A stretch of 42,911 nt of DNA from Streptosporangiaceae bacterium (GTDB lineage Bacteria > Actinomycetota > Actinomycetes > Streptosporangiales > Streptosporangiaceae), in contig JAFAPY010000122.1 in assembly GCA_019246795.1 (NCBI GenBank), positions 1 to 42,911 of the forward strand, in the 5' to 3' direction. Positions 7,971 through 17,826 of this stretch are shown piece by piece. How positions within the stretch are numbered: the stretch's first letter is position 1; every line of letters begins with the position of its first letter. Under the pieces are notes generated by a model. That model saw nothing but the letters and a program-made list of their open reading frames with translations. It was not told the origin of the DNA and searched no databases. The position numbers were made by a program, and so were the translations under genes.

Positions 7971-9008
7971 TTACAGGACGTCGTGGCCAGGGTGCGGGTC
8001 AGTGTTGGTCCGGGGGGACGCCCCTGCTGGCTCTGCCGCCTGCGGCGGCGGGCCCAGGTCCCCCCGCTCGCGGGACACCGCCGGGATGGTGCCGAGCCGC
8101 CCGGCCTGGTAGTCCTCGAACGCCTGGACCAGCTCGGCGCGGCTGTTCATCACGAACGGCCCGTACGCGGCGACCGGCTCCCGGATCGGCTGCCCGCCCA
8201 GCAGCAGGATGTCCAGCTCCTGCCGCGGCCCCGCGGCAACGGTCAGGGCCTCCCCGGCGCCGAACACCGCCAGCTGCCCGGTCCGCACCGGCCGCTTGTC
8301 CGGGCCGACGAACCCGCTGCCGGACAGCGCGTAGGCCAGCGCGTTGAAGTCCGTCGGCCAGGGCAGCTGCACCTGCGCCCCGGGCGACACGGTGGCGTGC
8401 ACCAGCGTGATCGGCGTGTGCGTGATCCCCGGCCCGGCGTGACCGCCGAATGACCCGGCGATCACCCGCAGCAGCGCCCCGCCGTCCGCCGATGACAGCA
8501 GCGCCACCTGGTGCGCCCGGATGTCCTGGTAGCGCGGCTGGGTCATCTTCAGCCCGGCGGGCAGGTTCACCCACAGCTGGATTCCGTGGAACAGCCCGCC
8601 GCTGACCACCAGTTCCTCTGGCGGTGCCTCGATGTGCAGGATGCCGCCGCCCGCGGTCATCCACTGCGTGTCGCCGTTGGTGATCAGGCCGCCGCCGCCG
8701 TTGGAGTCCTGGTGCCGGAACGTGCCGTCGATGATGTAGGTGACGGTCTCGAACCCGCGGTGCGGGTGCCACGGCGTCCCCTTCGGCTCGCCGGGCCCGT
8801 AGTCGACCTCGCCCATCTGGTCCATGTGCACGAACGGGTCGAGCCGGGCCAGGTCGACCCCGGCGAACGCCCGCCGCACCGGGAACCCCTCGCCCTCCAG
8901 GCCCGTCGGCGCGGTGGTGACCGAGGTGACCTTCCGCTCGCGGCGGGTCGCATCGGGCGCCTCGACCCGCGGCAGGACCAGGATGTCGTCGACGGTGATC
9001 GCTGGCAT
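7971..9008 (-). CDS. Pirin family protein
   Basis: LDPFVHMDQMGEVDYGPGEPKGTPWHPHRGFETVTYIIDGTFRHQDSNGGGGLITNGDTQWMTAGGGILHIE; SD aaggagg before ATG 9008. Confidence 0.95.
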   Translation of the reverse strand: MPAITVDDILVLPRVEAPDATRRERKVTSVTTAPTGLEGEGFPVRRAFAGVDLARLDPFVHMDQMGEVDYGPGEPKGTPWHPHRGFETVTYIIDGTFRHQDSNGGGGLITNGDTQWMTAGGGILHIEAPPEELVVSGGLFHGIQLWVNLPAGLKMTQPRYQDIRAHQVALLSSADGGALLRVIAGSFGGHAGPGITHTPITLVHATVSPGAQVQLPWPTDFNALAYALSGSGFVGPDKRPVRTGQLAVFGAGEALTVAAGPRQELDILLLGGQPIREPVAAYGPFVMNSRAELVQAFEDYQAGRLGTIPAVSRERGDLGPPPQAAEPAGASPRTNTDPHPGHDVL

Positions 9009-9133
9009 GGCTTCCTCCTTAAGCGTTACCTGCCAGCGTAACCACTCTTGAAAGATCAAATATTCCGAACGAGCCGTCGCGGAGCGGCATTGACAAACCG
9101 GCAGGCGCGCACGGGCCTCGTACTATGAGCTGC

Positions 9134-10255
9134 ATGGACGCCGAGTCGACCCCGCCAGATTACGCCAGCGCCGGCGTGGACGAGGCGCACGAGCAGGATA
9201 TCTTCACTCGCGCGATGCGGCCGTGGCTGGGCAGGACCCGGGCCAGGTCCCCGATGGTGGCCAGCATCACCGGGCTGGCCAGCGGCTACTTCGCTACCCT
9301 GCTGAACCTGCCGCCCGGGCCGCCGCTGGCGCTGACCACCGACGGGGTGGGCACCAAGATCCTCGTGGCCAGGCAGGCGAACCGCTGGGAGCCCATCGGC
9401 ATCGACTGCGTGGCCAACAACGTGAACGACCTGATCTGCGTCGGTGCCGTGCCGGTCGCGCTGCTGGACTACATCGCCACCGACCGGATCGACGAGGGCG
9501 TCCTCGAAGAGATCGCCCGCGGCCTGTACCTGGGCGCCGACCTGGCCGGGATCGCGATCCCGGGCGGGGAGATCGCCCAGGTCGGCGCGATGCTCGCCGG
9601 CGCAGCAGGCGGACGGCCCATGCTGGACCTGGTCGGCACCGCGGTCGGCGCCCTGCCGCGGGGGCGCGAGCCGGTCGACGGGTCGCGGGTCAGCGCCGGA
9701 GATGTCGTGCTGGCGCTGCCGAGCTCCGGCTTGCACAGCAACGGGTACTCGCTGGCCAGGCACGTCCTGTTCGACGTCGCCGGGATGACGCTGGACGACC
9801 AGGTACCCGGGACGGCCCGGCACCTGGACGACGCGCTGCTCCAGCCGACCCGGGTCTACGTGGAGGCCGTCGAGGCGCTGTGGGCGGCAGGCGTGACGCC
9901 GCGCGGCCTGGTGCATGTTTCCGGCGGCGGCCTGCTCAACCTGGGCCGCCTGGCCGCCGACGTGTCCTACGAACTCGACGCGCTGCCGTCCCCGCCGCCG
10001 CTGTTCGGGCTCATCGCCGATGCGGGGCGGGTGCCGGCCGCCACGATGTACTCCACCTTCAACATGGGCACCGGGTTCTGCGCGGTCGTCGCCCCGAACA
10101 AGCAGCAGGCGGCCGTGGAGGCGCTGAAGGGCGTCGGCGAGGAGCCGGTCCGGGTGGGCTGGGTCACCAGCCGGCCCGGGCGGACCGTGTCGATCCCGTC
10201 CGCGGGGCTGCTCGGCCAGGGCGACGCCTTCTCGCCGGCACCGGGTAGCGTCTAA
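9134..10255 (+). CDS. purM: PurM-like protein (phosphoribosylformylglycinamidine cyclo-ligase / AIR synthase family)
   Basis: [64 protein letters not shown]-like region [22 protein letters not shown] can begin at 9125. Confidence 0.8.
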   Translation: MDAESTPPDYASAGVDEAHEQDIFTRAMRPWLGRTRARSPMVASITGLASGYFATLLNLPPGPPLALTTDGVGTKILVARQANRWEPIGIDCVANNVNDLICVGAVPVALLDYIATDRIDEGVLEEIARGLYLGADLAGIAIPGGEIAQVGAMLAGAAGGRPMLDLVGTAVGALPRGREPVDGSRVSAGDVVLALPSSGLHSNGYSLARHVLFDVAGMTLDDQVPGTARHLDDALLQPTRVYVEAVEALWAAGVTPRGLVHVSGGGLLNLGRLAADVSYELDALPSPPPLFGLIADAGRVPAATMYSTFNMGTGFCAVVAPNKQQAAVEALKGVGEEPVRVGWVTSRPGRTVSIPSAGLLGQGDAFSPAPGSV

Positions 10256-10257
10256 CC

Positions 10258-11649
10258 ATGGACGTCCGCGGCTACGTCAGCTCCCACGCGCCCGAGTTCG
10301 CCGAAGCGCTGAAGCAGTGGCTGGCGATATCCTCCGTTTCTGCCGACCCCGGCCGGCACGCCGACGTGGGCCGCTCCGCGCAGTGGCTGGCGGAGCACCT
10401 GCGCGGAGCGGGGTTCCCGGTCGCCGAGGTGTGGCAGGCCCCAGACGGCGGCCTGCCCGCCGTCTTCGCCGAATGGCCGTCCGCCGACCCGGCGGCTCCG
10501 GCCGTGCTCGTCTACGGCCACCACGACGTCCAGCCGGGCGAGCCGGAACAGGAATGGCACAGCCCGCCGTTTGTTCCGGCCGAACGCGACGGCATCCTCT
10601 ACGGCCGCGGCGCCTCCGACGACAAGGGCCAGGTGCTATTCCACTCCCTGGGTATCCAGGCCTGTCTGGCGGCGAGCGGCGCCGCGGCGCCGCCGGTCAC
10701 GGTCAAGCTGCTGATCGAGGGGGAGGAGGAATCCGGCTCCGAGCACTTCGCCGGCCTGGTCCGCCGCGAACGCGAGCGGCTGGCCTGCGACGCGATCGTG
10801 ATCAGCGACACCACCATGTGGGCCGCCGACGTGCCGTCCATGTGCACAGGCATGCGCGGCCTGGCCGAGGCGGAGGTCACGCTGACCGGGCCCAGCCGGG
10901 ACCTGCACTCCGGCTCGTTCGGCGGCGGGGTGCCGAACCCGCTGCACGCGATGGCCAGCCTGCTGGCCGGGCTGCACGACGAGGCGGGCCGGGTCACGCT
11001 GCCCGGTTTCTACGACGCCGTGCTGCCGCTGCCGGCCCAGGAGCGGGAGCTGCTGGCCAGGCTGCCGTTCGACGAGCAGCGGTGGCTGTCCGAGGCGGGC
11101 GAGTCCGGCGCCGCGACCGGCGAGGAGGGGTTCACCACGCTGGAGCGGATCTGGGCGCGGCCGACCGCGGAGGTCAACGGCATGTGGGGCGGCCACATCG
11201 GCCCCGGCCGCAAGACCATCATCCCCAGGGCCGCGCATGCCAAGGTCTCATTCCGCCTGGTCGCCGACCAGGATCCCGCCCAGGTGGGTGACGCGTTCCG
11301 GCAGTACGTGCGCGCACACACGCCGCCGGGCATCCACGCCACGGTGGAGGTGGGGCCCGGGGTGCGGCCGTCCCGCTCGCCGATGGATTCCCCGGCGGTG
11401 CAGGCCGGGCGCCGGGCGATGCAGCGGGCGTTCGGCCGCGAGGTGCTGTTCACCAAGGAGGGCGGCAGCGGCCCGGAGGCCGACCTGGCGGACATCCTGG
11501 GCGCGCCGCTGGTGTTCCTCGCCGTCGGCCTGGATTCGGACAACATCCACGCCCCGGACGAGAAGGCCGACCTGTCCCTGCTGCTGCGCGGCGCGGAGGC
11601 GTCCGCCTATCTCTGGGAGGAACTCGCGTCGATCGGCCCGGACCTGTAA
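10258..11649 (+). CDS. M20/M28-like dipeptidase (M20 family metallopeptidase)
   Basis: [67 protein letters not shown]. Confidence 0.93.
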   Translation: MDVRGYVSSHAPEFAEALKQWLAISSVSADPGRHADVGRSAQWLAEHLRGAGFPVAEVWQAPDGGLPAVFAEWPSADPAAPAVLVYGHHDVQPGEPEQEWHSPPFVPAERDGILYGRGASDDKGQVLFHSLGIQACLAASGAAAPPVTVKLLIEGEEESGSEHFAGLVRRERERLACDAIVISDTTMWAADVPSMCTGMRGLAEAEVTLTGPSRDLHSGSFGGGVPNPLHAMASLLAGLHDEAGRVTLPGFYDAVLPLPAQERELLARLPFDEQRWLSEAGESGAATGEEGFTTLERIWARPTAEVNGMWGGHIGPGRKTIIPRAAHAKVSFRLVADQDPAQVGDAFRQYVRAHTPPGIHATVEVGPGVRPSRSPMDSPAVQAGRRAMQRAFGREVLFTKEGGSGPEADLADILGAPLVFLAVGLDSDNIHAPDEKADLSLLLRGAEASAYLWEELASIGPDL

Positions 11650-12552
11650 ATGACGTCGCCGGTTCTGGGGACGCTCGCGCTGTCCCGCGGGACCGTGGAC
11701 CGGGTGACCGCGAGGCGGCACGACGAGCAGTGGCTGGACGCGGCGTGGCGGGACCTGCGCAGCAGGGTCCTGGTGGTGGCGGAAGGCGAGGCGCTGGTGA
11801 AGGTCGATGACGAGCGCGCCGAGCTGCGGTTCGTGCTGCCGGAGCAGGCGCCGGAGGGCACCCGGCTGCTGCTCGGGCAGGACTCCGACGGCGTCGTCTA
11901 CTTCGGCGTGGCCGCCGCGGGCCTTCCCCCGGCGCGGGGCGGGTTCGCCCCGGCCTCGCTGCGCGAGGTCGGGTCACTGCTCGGAGACCGCGACGCGGGC
12001 CTGCTGGTGCACGCGGTGGCGCTGGCCAACTGGCATGCCACGCACACCCACTGCCCGCGCGACGGGGCGCCCACGGTGCCCGACACGGCCGGGCACTCGA
12101 CCAGGTGCCCGGCCGACGGCAGCGAGCACTTCCCCCGCAGCGACCCGGCGGTGATCATGCTGGTGACCGACCCCGACGACCGGTGCCTGCTGGCCAGGAA
12201 CGCCGCCTGGCCAGGCAGGCGGGTGTCCATCCTGGCGGGTTTCGTCGAGCCGGGGGAGTCGGCCGAGCAGGCCGTGGTCCGCGAGGTCGCGGAGGAGACC
12301 GCGATCACGGTGACGAACGTCCGGTACGTCGGCAGCCAGCCATGGCCGATGCCGTGGAGCCTGATGCTCGGCTTCCGCGCCGACGCCCCCGCTGGCCAGG
12401 ACATCGTCGTCGACCACACCGAACTCGCCGAGGCCCGCTGGTTCAGCCGCGCTGAGCTGCTGGCCAGCCTGCACTCCGGCGAGGTGGCGCTGCCGCCGCC
12501 GTCCTCGATCGCCCGGCGCATCATCGAGTCCTGGTTCGGCGGCCCGCTGTGA
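11650..12552 (+). CDS. nudC: NAD(+) diphosphatase / NADH pyrophosphatase NudC-type Nudix hydrolase
   Basis: Nudix box GFVEPGESAEQAVVREVAEETAI followed by SQPWPMPWSLM (NudC SQPWPFPxS motif); zinc-ribbon-like region upstream. Confidence 0.93.
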   Translation: MTSPVLGTLALSRGTVDRVTARRHDEQWLDAAWRDLRSRVLVVAEGEALVKVDDERAELRFVLPEQAPEGTRLLLGQDSDGVVYFGVAAAGLPPARGGFAPASLREVGSLLGDRDAGLLVHAVALANWHATHTHCPRDGAPTVPDTAGHSTRCPADGSEHFPRSDPAVIMLVTDPDDRCLLARNAAWPGRRVSILAGFVEPGESAEQAVVREVAEETAITVTNVRYVGSQPWPMPWSLMLGFRADAPAGQDIVVDHTELAEARWFSRAELLASLHSGEVALPPPSSIARRIIESWFGGPL

Positions 12553-13814
12553 GCGCTGTGAGCCGCCGCACCAACTGGGCGGGAAACATCGCCTTCGCCG
12601 CCCCGGAGCTGCACCGCCCCGCAACGCTCAGCGAGCTCCAGGCCGTCGTGGCGCGGGCGTCCCGGCTGCGGGCGCTCGGCACCGGCCACTCGTTCAACGA
12701 TATAGCAGACTCGCCGGGCGCGCAGGTCAGCCTGGCCGGCCTGCCGCCGGAGGTCGAGGCGGACTCGGCCCGGTCGGTGGCGCGGGTCTCGGCAGGGCTG
12801 ACCTACGCCGAGGTTGCCCCGCGCCTGCACGCCGCCGGGTTCGCGCTGCGCGCCATGGCGTCGCTGCCGCACATCTCGGTGGGCGGGGCCTGCGCCACCG
12901 CGACGCACGGCTCTGGCATCGCCAGCCAGAACCTCGCCGCGGCGGTGACCGCGATGGAGATGGTGACCGCGGACGGCGACCTGGTGTCGCTGCACCGCAA
13001 GGACGACGGGTTCAGCGGTGCCGTGGTGCACCTGGGCGCGCTCGGCGTCGTGGTCAGCCTGACGCTGGAGGTGGTGCCGGCGTTCGACGTCGCGCAGCAG
13101 GTGTACGAAAACCTGCCGCTTGCGGTGCTGGACGATCACTTCGCCGACATCATGGCCGCCGGCTACAGCGTGAGCCTGTTCACCGACTGGCGCGCCCCCC
13201 GGCTGACCCAGGTCTGGGTCAAGCAGCGCGTAGGTGACCCCGCAGCTGAGGTTGCGGAAGCCCCGTGGTTTACCGCCATGCCCGCCGACGGCCCGCGGCA
13301 CCCGGTGCCTGGCCAGCCCGCGCAGACCTGCACCGAGCAGCTGGGGGTTCCCGGCCCGTGGTACGCACGGCTGCCGCACTTCCGGCCCGGGTTCACCCCC
13401 AGCGCCGGAGACGAGCTGCAGTCGGAATACCTGCTGCCGACGGAGCAGACCGTGGCTGGCCTGCACGCGCTCGGCCAGCTCAGCCAGGCGGTCGCCCCGG
13501 TGCTGCAGATTTGCGAGGTCCGCGCCATCGCCGCCGACGAATTGTGGCTCAGCCCGTGCTACCAGCGCGATACCGTCGGGTTCCACTTCACCTGGGTGCC
13601 GGATGCCGACCGGGTGCTTCCCGTGGTCCGGCTCGTGGAACAGCGGCTGGCACTGCTTGACGCCCGGCCGCACTGGGGCAAGGTCTTTACCACGCCGCCG
13701 GAAGCGCTGCGCGCCAGCTACCAGCGGCTACCCGACTTCCTCGGTCTCATAGGCCGCTACGATCCCGCAGGCAAGTTCCGCAACGCCTACACCGGCCGTT
13801 ACCTGGCGGGCTAG
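12549..13814 (+). CDS. aldO: FAD-dependent alditol/xylitol oxidase-like protein
   Basis: GTGHSFNDIADSPGAQVSL, ASLPHISVGGACATATHGSG, C-terminal HWGKVFTTPP (ALO domain); GTGA overlap with nudC stop. Confidence 0.85.
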   Translation: MSAVSRRTNWAGNIAFAAPELHRPATLSELQAVVARASRLRALGTGHSFNDIADSPGAQVSLAGLPPEVEADSARSVARVSAGLTYAEVAPRLHAAGFALRAMASLPHISVGGACATATHGSGIASQNLAAAVTAMEMVTADGDLVSLHRKDDGFSGAVVHLGALGVVVSLTLEVVPAFDVAQQVYENLPLAVLDDHFADIMAAGYSVSLFTDWRAPRLTQVWVKQRVGDPAAEVAEAPWFTAMPADGPRHPVPGQPAQTCTEQLGVPGPWYARLPHFRPGFTPSAGDELQSEYLLPTEQTVAGLHALGQLSQAVAPVLQICEVRAIAADELWLSPCYQRDTVGFHFTWVPDADRVLPVVRLVEQRLALLDARPHWGKVFTTPPEALRASYQRLPDFLGLIGRYDPAGKFRNAYTGRYLAG

Positions 13815-13867
13815 CTGGCAGAGACTGACCGGTGCGCTTCGCCGTCGACGTGCCGAACTTCGGCGTA

Positions 13868-15247
13868 TCACGTCCTGCGCCTGGCGCGGCGGTCCGGGGC
13901 GCTGCCGCGCATGGCGGCCCGCCTGGCCCGCACCCCCTTGGCCGCCCGTCCGGCTGCCCGTCCGGCCGCCCGTCCGGCACCGGCCCGGCCGGCACTGGCC
14001 CGCAGCACCGCGCCGTCCCGCAGGGCCCGCAGTGGTCGTCGCACCTCGCCCCGGCGTGGCGGTCCCCCGGGCTGAAGCTCGGTGCGCAGCCGGTTCACAT
14101 GCGCGAGGATCTCGGCACGCAGCGGCCAGCCATCCGGCTGCTCCGCAGGGTCGGTGCGCAGCAACTCCGCCAGGCGGTCCTGCTGCCGGTGTGCCTGCAC
14201 CAGGTGGTTCTCCAGGTCCGCCGCGATGGGAGCGGGGGCGCCCTCGGGCAGTTCGCCGGGGTCGGCGGGCTCCGGGTCAGCCTCGATGAGCTGGCCGTAG
14301 GCGCGCACGGCACCGGCAAGCTCGCCGAGCACCGCGGCCAGCCTGGTCCGGGTTTCCGCGTCCCTGACCGGGCTGTGCTCGCTGTCCAGCCTGGTGCTAT
14401 CGGCGACCGAACGCGACAGCACCCGCAGGTCCATGGCTGCGCGTTCCAGGGTGTCCACGCCCTCACGCAGGCCCGCGGCGGGGTCCGGGACGCGCAGCCG
14501 CCGGGGGTTGAGCCGCACGCTCTCCTCGGCCTGGGCAAGTGCATCGTCGACCCGTTCGATCTCGCCGCGCAGCGCCCGGGTCCGATCCAGCCACTCCGTG
14601 GCGCGCCGCGGGTCGGGGCCCTCGCCGAGGCCCGCGGCCATCTGCCCGAGCAGTTCGGCCATCTGGCGGCTCAGGTCACCGACCGCCTCCTTGGCCGGCT
14701 GCACGCGCAGGGGCGCGAAAACCAGGCCGGCGCCCAGTCCTGCCGCGGCGCCGATGAGCGTGTCGGTGATCCGGCCGGCGCCGGCGACGTGCGAGTCGAC
14801 GGAGAAGATCAGCATCGCGCTGATCGGCACCTCCAAGATCTCCTCGCGCAGCCGGAGCACCATGCCGAGCGCCAGCGTGCCGGCGATCAGCAAGCCGAGC
14901 ACCCACCAGCTGAACGGGACCACGGCCGCCAGGGCAACGGCGGCGACCACGCCCGCCGTCACCGCCGCGACACGCTGGACCGCGCTGCGGATGGTGTGGA
15001 ACAGGGTTGCCTGCACCACCAGCAGCGCGGTCAGCGGCGCCAGCACGGGACGCGACGAGCCGGCCGGCAGCAGCAGCGCCAGCAGGTAGGCGAACACCGC
15101 GGTCGCGGTCAGCCGCGCGATGTACACCGCGGCCGGCTGGGCACGACGGCGCACCAGCGTAAGCTGCTCGGCCTGGCGCCTGGCGACCGCCTTGGCCGTC
15201 CTGCTGACGCTCTCACCGCCAGCTGAACGCACCGGGAAACCTTTCAT
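13868..15247 (-). CDS. FUSC / aromatic acid exporter family membrane protein
   Basis: RLTATAVFAYLLALLLPAGSSRPVLAPLTALLVVQATLFHTIRSAVQRVAAVTAGVVAAVALA; cytosolic domain; start at MKGFPV (15247) likely, ORF to 15307. Confidence 0.8.
   Translation of the reverse strand: MKGFPVRSAGGESVSRTAKAVARRQAEQLTLVRRRAQPAAVYIARLTATAVFAYLLALLLPAGSSRPVLAPLTALLVVQATLFHTIRSAVQRVAAVTAGVVAAVALAAVVPFSWWVLGLLIAGTLALGMVLRLREEILEVPISAMLIFSVDSHVAGAGRITDTLIGAAAGLGAGLVFAPLRVQPAKEAVGDLSRQMAELLGQMAAGLGEGPDPRRATEWLDRTRALRGEIERVDDALAQAEESVRLNPRRLRVPDPAAGLREGVDTLERAAMDLRVLSRSVADSTRLDSEHSPVRDAETRTRLAAVLGELAGAVRAYGQLIEADPEPADPGELPEGAPAPIAADLENHLVQAHRQQDRLAELLRTDPAEQPDGWPLRAEILAHVNRLRTELQPGGPPRRGEVRRPLRALRDGAVLRASAGRAGAGRAAGRAAGRAAKGVRARRAAMRGSAPDRRARRRT
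13941..13976. repeat. 12-bp tandem repeat (3 copies) encoding RAAG repeats
   Basis: gccgcccgtccg / gctgcccgtccg / gccgcccgtccg in the 3' end of the FUSC gene. Confidence 0.85.
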
Positions 15248-15432
15248 GAGCTGCGCACCTGGGCTTGCTAGTCGGGCGGGGACAGTTATAGCTCTCGTCC
15301 AGAGCAAAATTTCTCTCCAAGAGGCAACGCGTGCCCGGCGAACCTATTCCCCGGACCTCCGCGCCACTCCGCGCCCAGCTTCGCGCATGGCCTGCGGGCC
15401 GGCCTGATACCTCAGCAGTCCCACCACCAGGA

Positions 15433-16203
15433 TCAGCATCCCGGCCTCCGGGCCGGCCTCGATTCGACGAACCACTCGTATCCGAGCAGGGCTGCGAAGG
15501 CGGGAACGGGTAGGCGGATCAGCAGCCGCATAAGCCTGGCTGCCCGGCTGCTGCCGGAATACTGGGAGGTGTGCGCAGCCAGCGCGGTCTGCTTTTGCGC
15601 GGCGTACCGGCGGACGTTCACGCGGTGGGTGATCGCGGCCCGCGGAGTCCCTGGCGTGCGGGCAGCCTGCGGCCGGTGCCGGGTAACCAGCCTGGCCAGC
15701 CACGCTGCCAGGTACAGCCGTGCATACAACTCTCGAGGCCACGTCACTTCCAGGACCCGGACGTCCCCGGCCAGCTGGGCGGCGCGGGCACCGACCTGGT
15801 GCACCTTGACGTGGTCGCGGTGGCCATAGCCGCCGGCGGCGTCGTAGCTGAGCAGCAGTCCGGAATTCTCCTCCGTCAGGATCGCGCTGAGCCGGGCGGA
15901 GGCTTCCTCCAGGTCTGCGCGTGCGAATCGCGTCTTTCCAGGCGGGTCCGGAAACAGCACCGGCCCGTACCCGCTGTCGGCGTAGCCCAGCTGCACGACC
16001 CGGCTGGCGCCCAGCCTGGCTGCGCTCGCCCGCAGTTCGGCCAGCCGCTGGCCCGCTGCTCCCCCCATGCTCCCGTCGGTCGCCACGACGATCACGACGC
16101 GATGTCCCTCCGCTGCCAGCTTGGCCAGCGTCCCCCCGGTCAGCAGGACTTCATCATCGGGATGCGCGTGAAAGGCCACCACCGTCGTCACCTGGCCGAT
16201 CAT
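15433..16203 (-). CDS. PIG-L (LmbE-like) deacetylase
   Basis: VVAFHAHPDDEVLLTGGTLAKLAAEGHRVVIVVATDGSMGG; YGHRDHVKVHQVG. Confidence 0.93.
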   Translation of the reverse strand: MIGQVTTVVAFHAHPDDEVLLTGGTLAKLAAEGHRVVIVVATDGSMGGAAGQRLAELRASAARLGASRVVQLGYADSGYGPVLFPDPPGKTRFARADLEEASARLSAILTEENSGLLLSYDAAGGYGHRDHVKVHQVGARAAQLAGDVRVLEVTWPRELYARLYLAAWLARLVTRHRPQAARTPGTPRAAITHRVNVRRYAAQKQTALAAHTSQYSGSSRAARLMRLLIRLPVPAFAALLGYEWFVESRPARRPGC

Positions 16204-16236
16204 CCCACGGTCCCGGAGCCTGGCCGACGCGCCACT

Positions 16237-16632
16237 TCACTTCCGTTTTTCCTTGCGCCAGACCAGGCGTAGGCCGGACCAGTCCTCGTCGATGACGGCT
16301 ACCTTGACATCGACGAGCCCGATCGGCAGCGCGCGGCGGCGGACAAGGTCGTCGGTGATGTCGCTGCGATGACCGCTGGCCCGGCGCGGCCAGGCCACCC
16401 ACAGCGTCCCCGCGGGATAGATCCGCCGCGCCAGGCGATCAAGGTGAAGGTCGGCCGCGGCGGCGAAGAACGCGATGATCATGTCCGCCGGGCCATCCGG
16501 ATCCGCGGCGGTCAGCCCGTCGGGCGGGTGGTCCAGCGCCCAGCCCGGAGGGGGATGGTAGAGGTGAACACGGTGGCCCGGCTTGAGGCCGAGCTTGGCG
16601 GCCTGCGGCCGACCCGGCTTCGCCGGTACCAT
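16237..16632 (-). CDS. DUF3052 family protein
   Basis: KLGLKPGHRVHLYHPPPGW...DMIIAFFAAAADLHLDRLARRIYPAGTLWVAWPRRASG...VRRRALPIGLVDVKVAVIDEDWSGLRLVWRK. Confidence 0.8.
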   Translation of the reverse strand: MVPAKPGRPQAAKLGLKPGHRVHLYHPPPGWALDHPPDGLTAADPDGPADMIIAFFAAAADLHLDRLARRIYPAGTLWVAWPRRASGHRSDITDDLVRRRALPIGLVDVKVAVIDEDWSGLRLVWRKEKRK

Positions 16633-16724
16633 CCGGTGGTCAGCTCCCTGGTGCGATGGGTTCGCCGATGCCGTCACGTCTACCCCTCAGACACAGGTAT
16701 CGGTCCACAGAACAGGAGCATGCC

Positions 16725-17096
16725 ATGTTCGCCAACACCAAGGCGTTCAGCGGGTTCGCCGTCGATGACCTGGAGGCGGCGCGGAAGTTCTACGGCGAGA
16801 CGCTCGGTCTGGACACATCCGAGCGGCATGGGCTGCTGACGCTGCACCTGGCCGGCGGCAGGGACACGCTTGTCTATCCGAAGCCGGACCACGTCCCGGC
16901 CGCCTACACCATCTTGAATTTCCAAGTCGGCGACATCGACGCGGCCGTGGACGAGCTGACCAGCCGCGGGGTGCAGATGGAGCGGTACCGGGGCATGGGT
17001 CAAGACGAGAAGGGCATCAACCGGGCCGGCGGCCCGTACATCGCCTGGTTCAAGGACCCGGCGGGAAATATCCTTGCCGTCCTCCAGGAGCGGTAA
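16725..17096 (+). CDS. VOC (glyoxalase/bleomycin resistance) superfamily protein
   Basis: MFANTKAFSGFAVDDLEAARKFYGETLGLDTS...YIAWFKDPAGNILAVLQER. Confidence 0.9.
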   Translation: MFANTKAFSGFAVDDLEAARKFYGETLGLDTSERHGLLTLHLAGGRDTLVYPKPDHVPAAYTILNFQVGDIDAAVDELTSRGVQMERYRGMGQDEKGINRAGGPYIAWFKDPAGNILAVLQER

Positions 17097-17180
17097 CCCG
17101 AAGCCTCCGGGTGACCACGGCCCCAGCCGGCGGTCTGCAGCCAAACACCACCAGAACAGAGCTTGCCGATGCCGGAATAT

Positions 17181-17195
17181 TGAGTATTATACTCA
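17181..17195. promoter_or_regulatory. Putative PadR operator (perfect palindrome)
   Basis: TGAGTAT-T-ATACTCA, 25 bp upstream of padR ATG; a second partial dyad AGTA-TGC-TACT follows. Confidence 0.6.
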
Positions 17196-17220
17196 GTATG
17201 CTACTCACTATGGTGACGGA

Positions 17221-17826
17221 ATGAGCGTCCGGCATGCCTTGCTTGCGCTGCTGAGCGAGGGCCCGAAGTACGGCCTTCAGCTGCGCGAGGAGTTCGAGGC
17301 GGGCACCGGCGAGGTCTGGCCGCTGAACGTGGGCCAGGTGTACACGACACTGCAGCGGCTGGAGCGCGACGGGCTGGTCATCTCGGACGACGACAGCACC
17401 GCCGGCGCCGACGGCCCGCAGAAGGACTACCGCATCACCCCGGCCGGCGAGCAGGAGCTCGCCAGCTGGCTGCGCACGCCGCCGGACCTGTCGTCCCCGC
17501 CGCGCGACGAGCTGGTGATGAAGGTCCTGGTGGCGCTGCGTGTGCCAGGCACCGAGGTGCGCGACGTGATCCAGGTGCACCGCAGGTACCTGGTGGAGCT
17601 GATGCAGCAATGGACGCGGATCAAGGAGGCCGAGGCCGGGGACGACATGAGCCTCGCCCTGGTGCTGGACGCGGAGCTGTTCCGGCTCGACTCGGTCGTC
17701 CGCTGGCTGGACGCCGCAGACGGCCGCATCAAGCGGGCCGCGGCCGAGTCGCCGGCGCACCCGACACACACGGGGGCCGCAGGGCCGATGCCGGCCCAGC
17801 GGCGGAAGATAGGGGCACGCAGATGA
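17221..17826 (+). CDS. PadR family transcriptional regulator
   Basis: MSVRHALLALLSEGPKYGLQLREEFEAGTGEVWPLNVGQVYTTLQRLERDGLV winged helix; stop overlaps ABC start. Confidence 0.93.
   Translation: MSVRHALLALLSEGPKYGLQLREEFEAGTGEVWPLNVGQVYTTLQRLERDGLVISDDDSTAGADGPQKDYRITPAGEQELASWLRTPPDLSSPPRDELVMKVLVALRVPGTEVRDVIQVHRRYLVELMQQWTRIKEAEAGDDMSLALVLDAELFRLDSVVRWLDAADGRIKRAAAESPAHPTHTGAAGPMPAQRRKIGARR

Noticed and set aside
14082-15089. Plus-strand ORFs (72-464 aa) over the FUSC gene
   Set aside because: Complementary-strand artefacts; the minus strand encodes a coherent membrane protein.
17096-17113. ACCCG-N6-CGGGT short dyad after the VOC gene
   Set aside because: Only 5-bp arms in GC-rich DNA; too weak to call a terminator.
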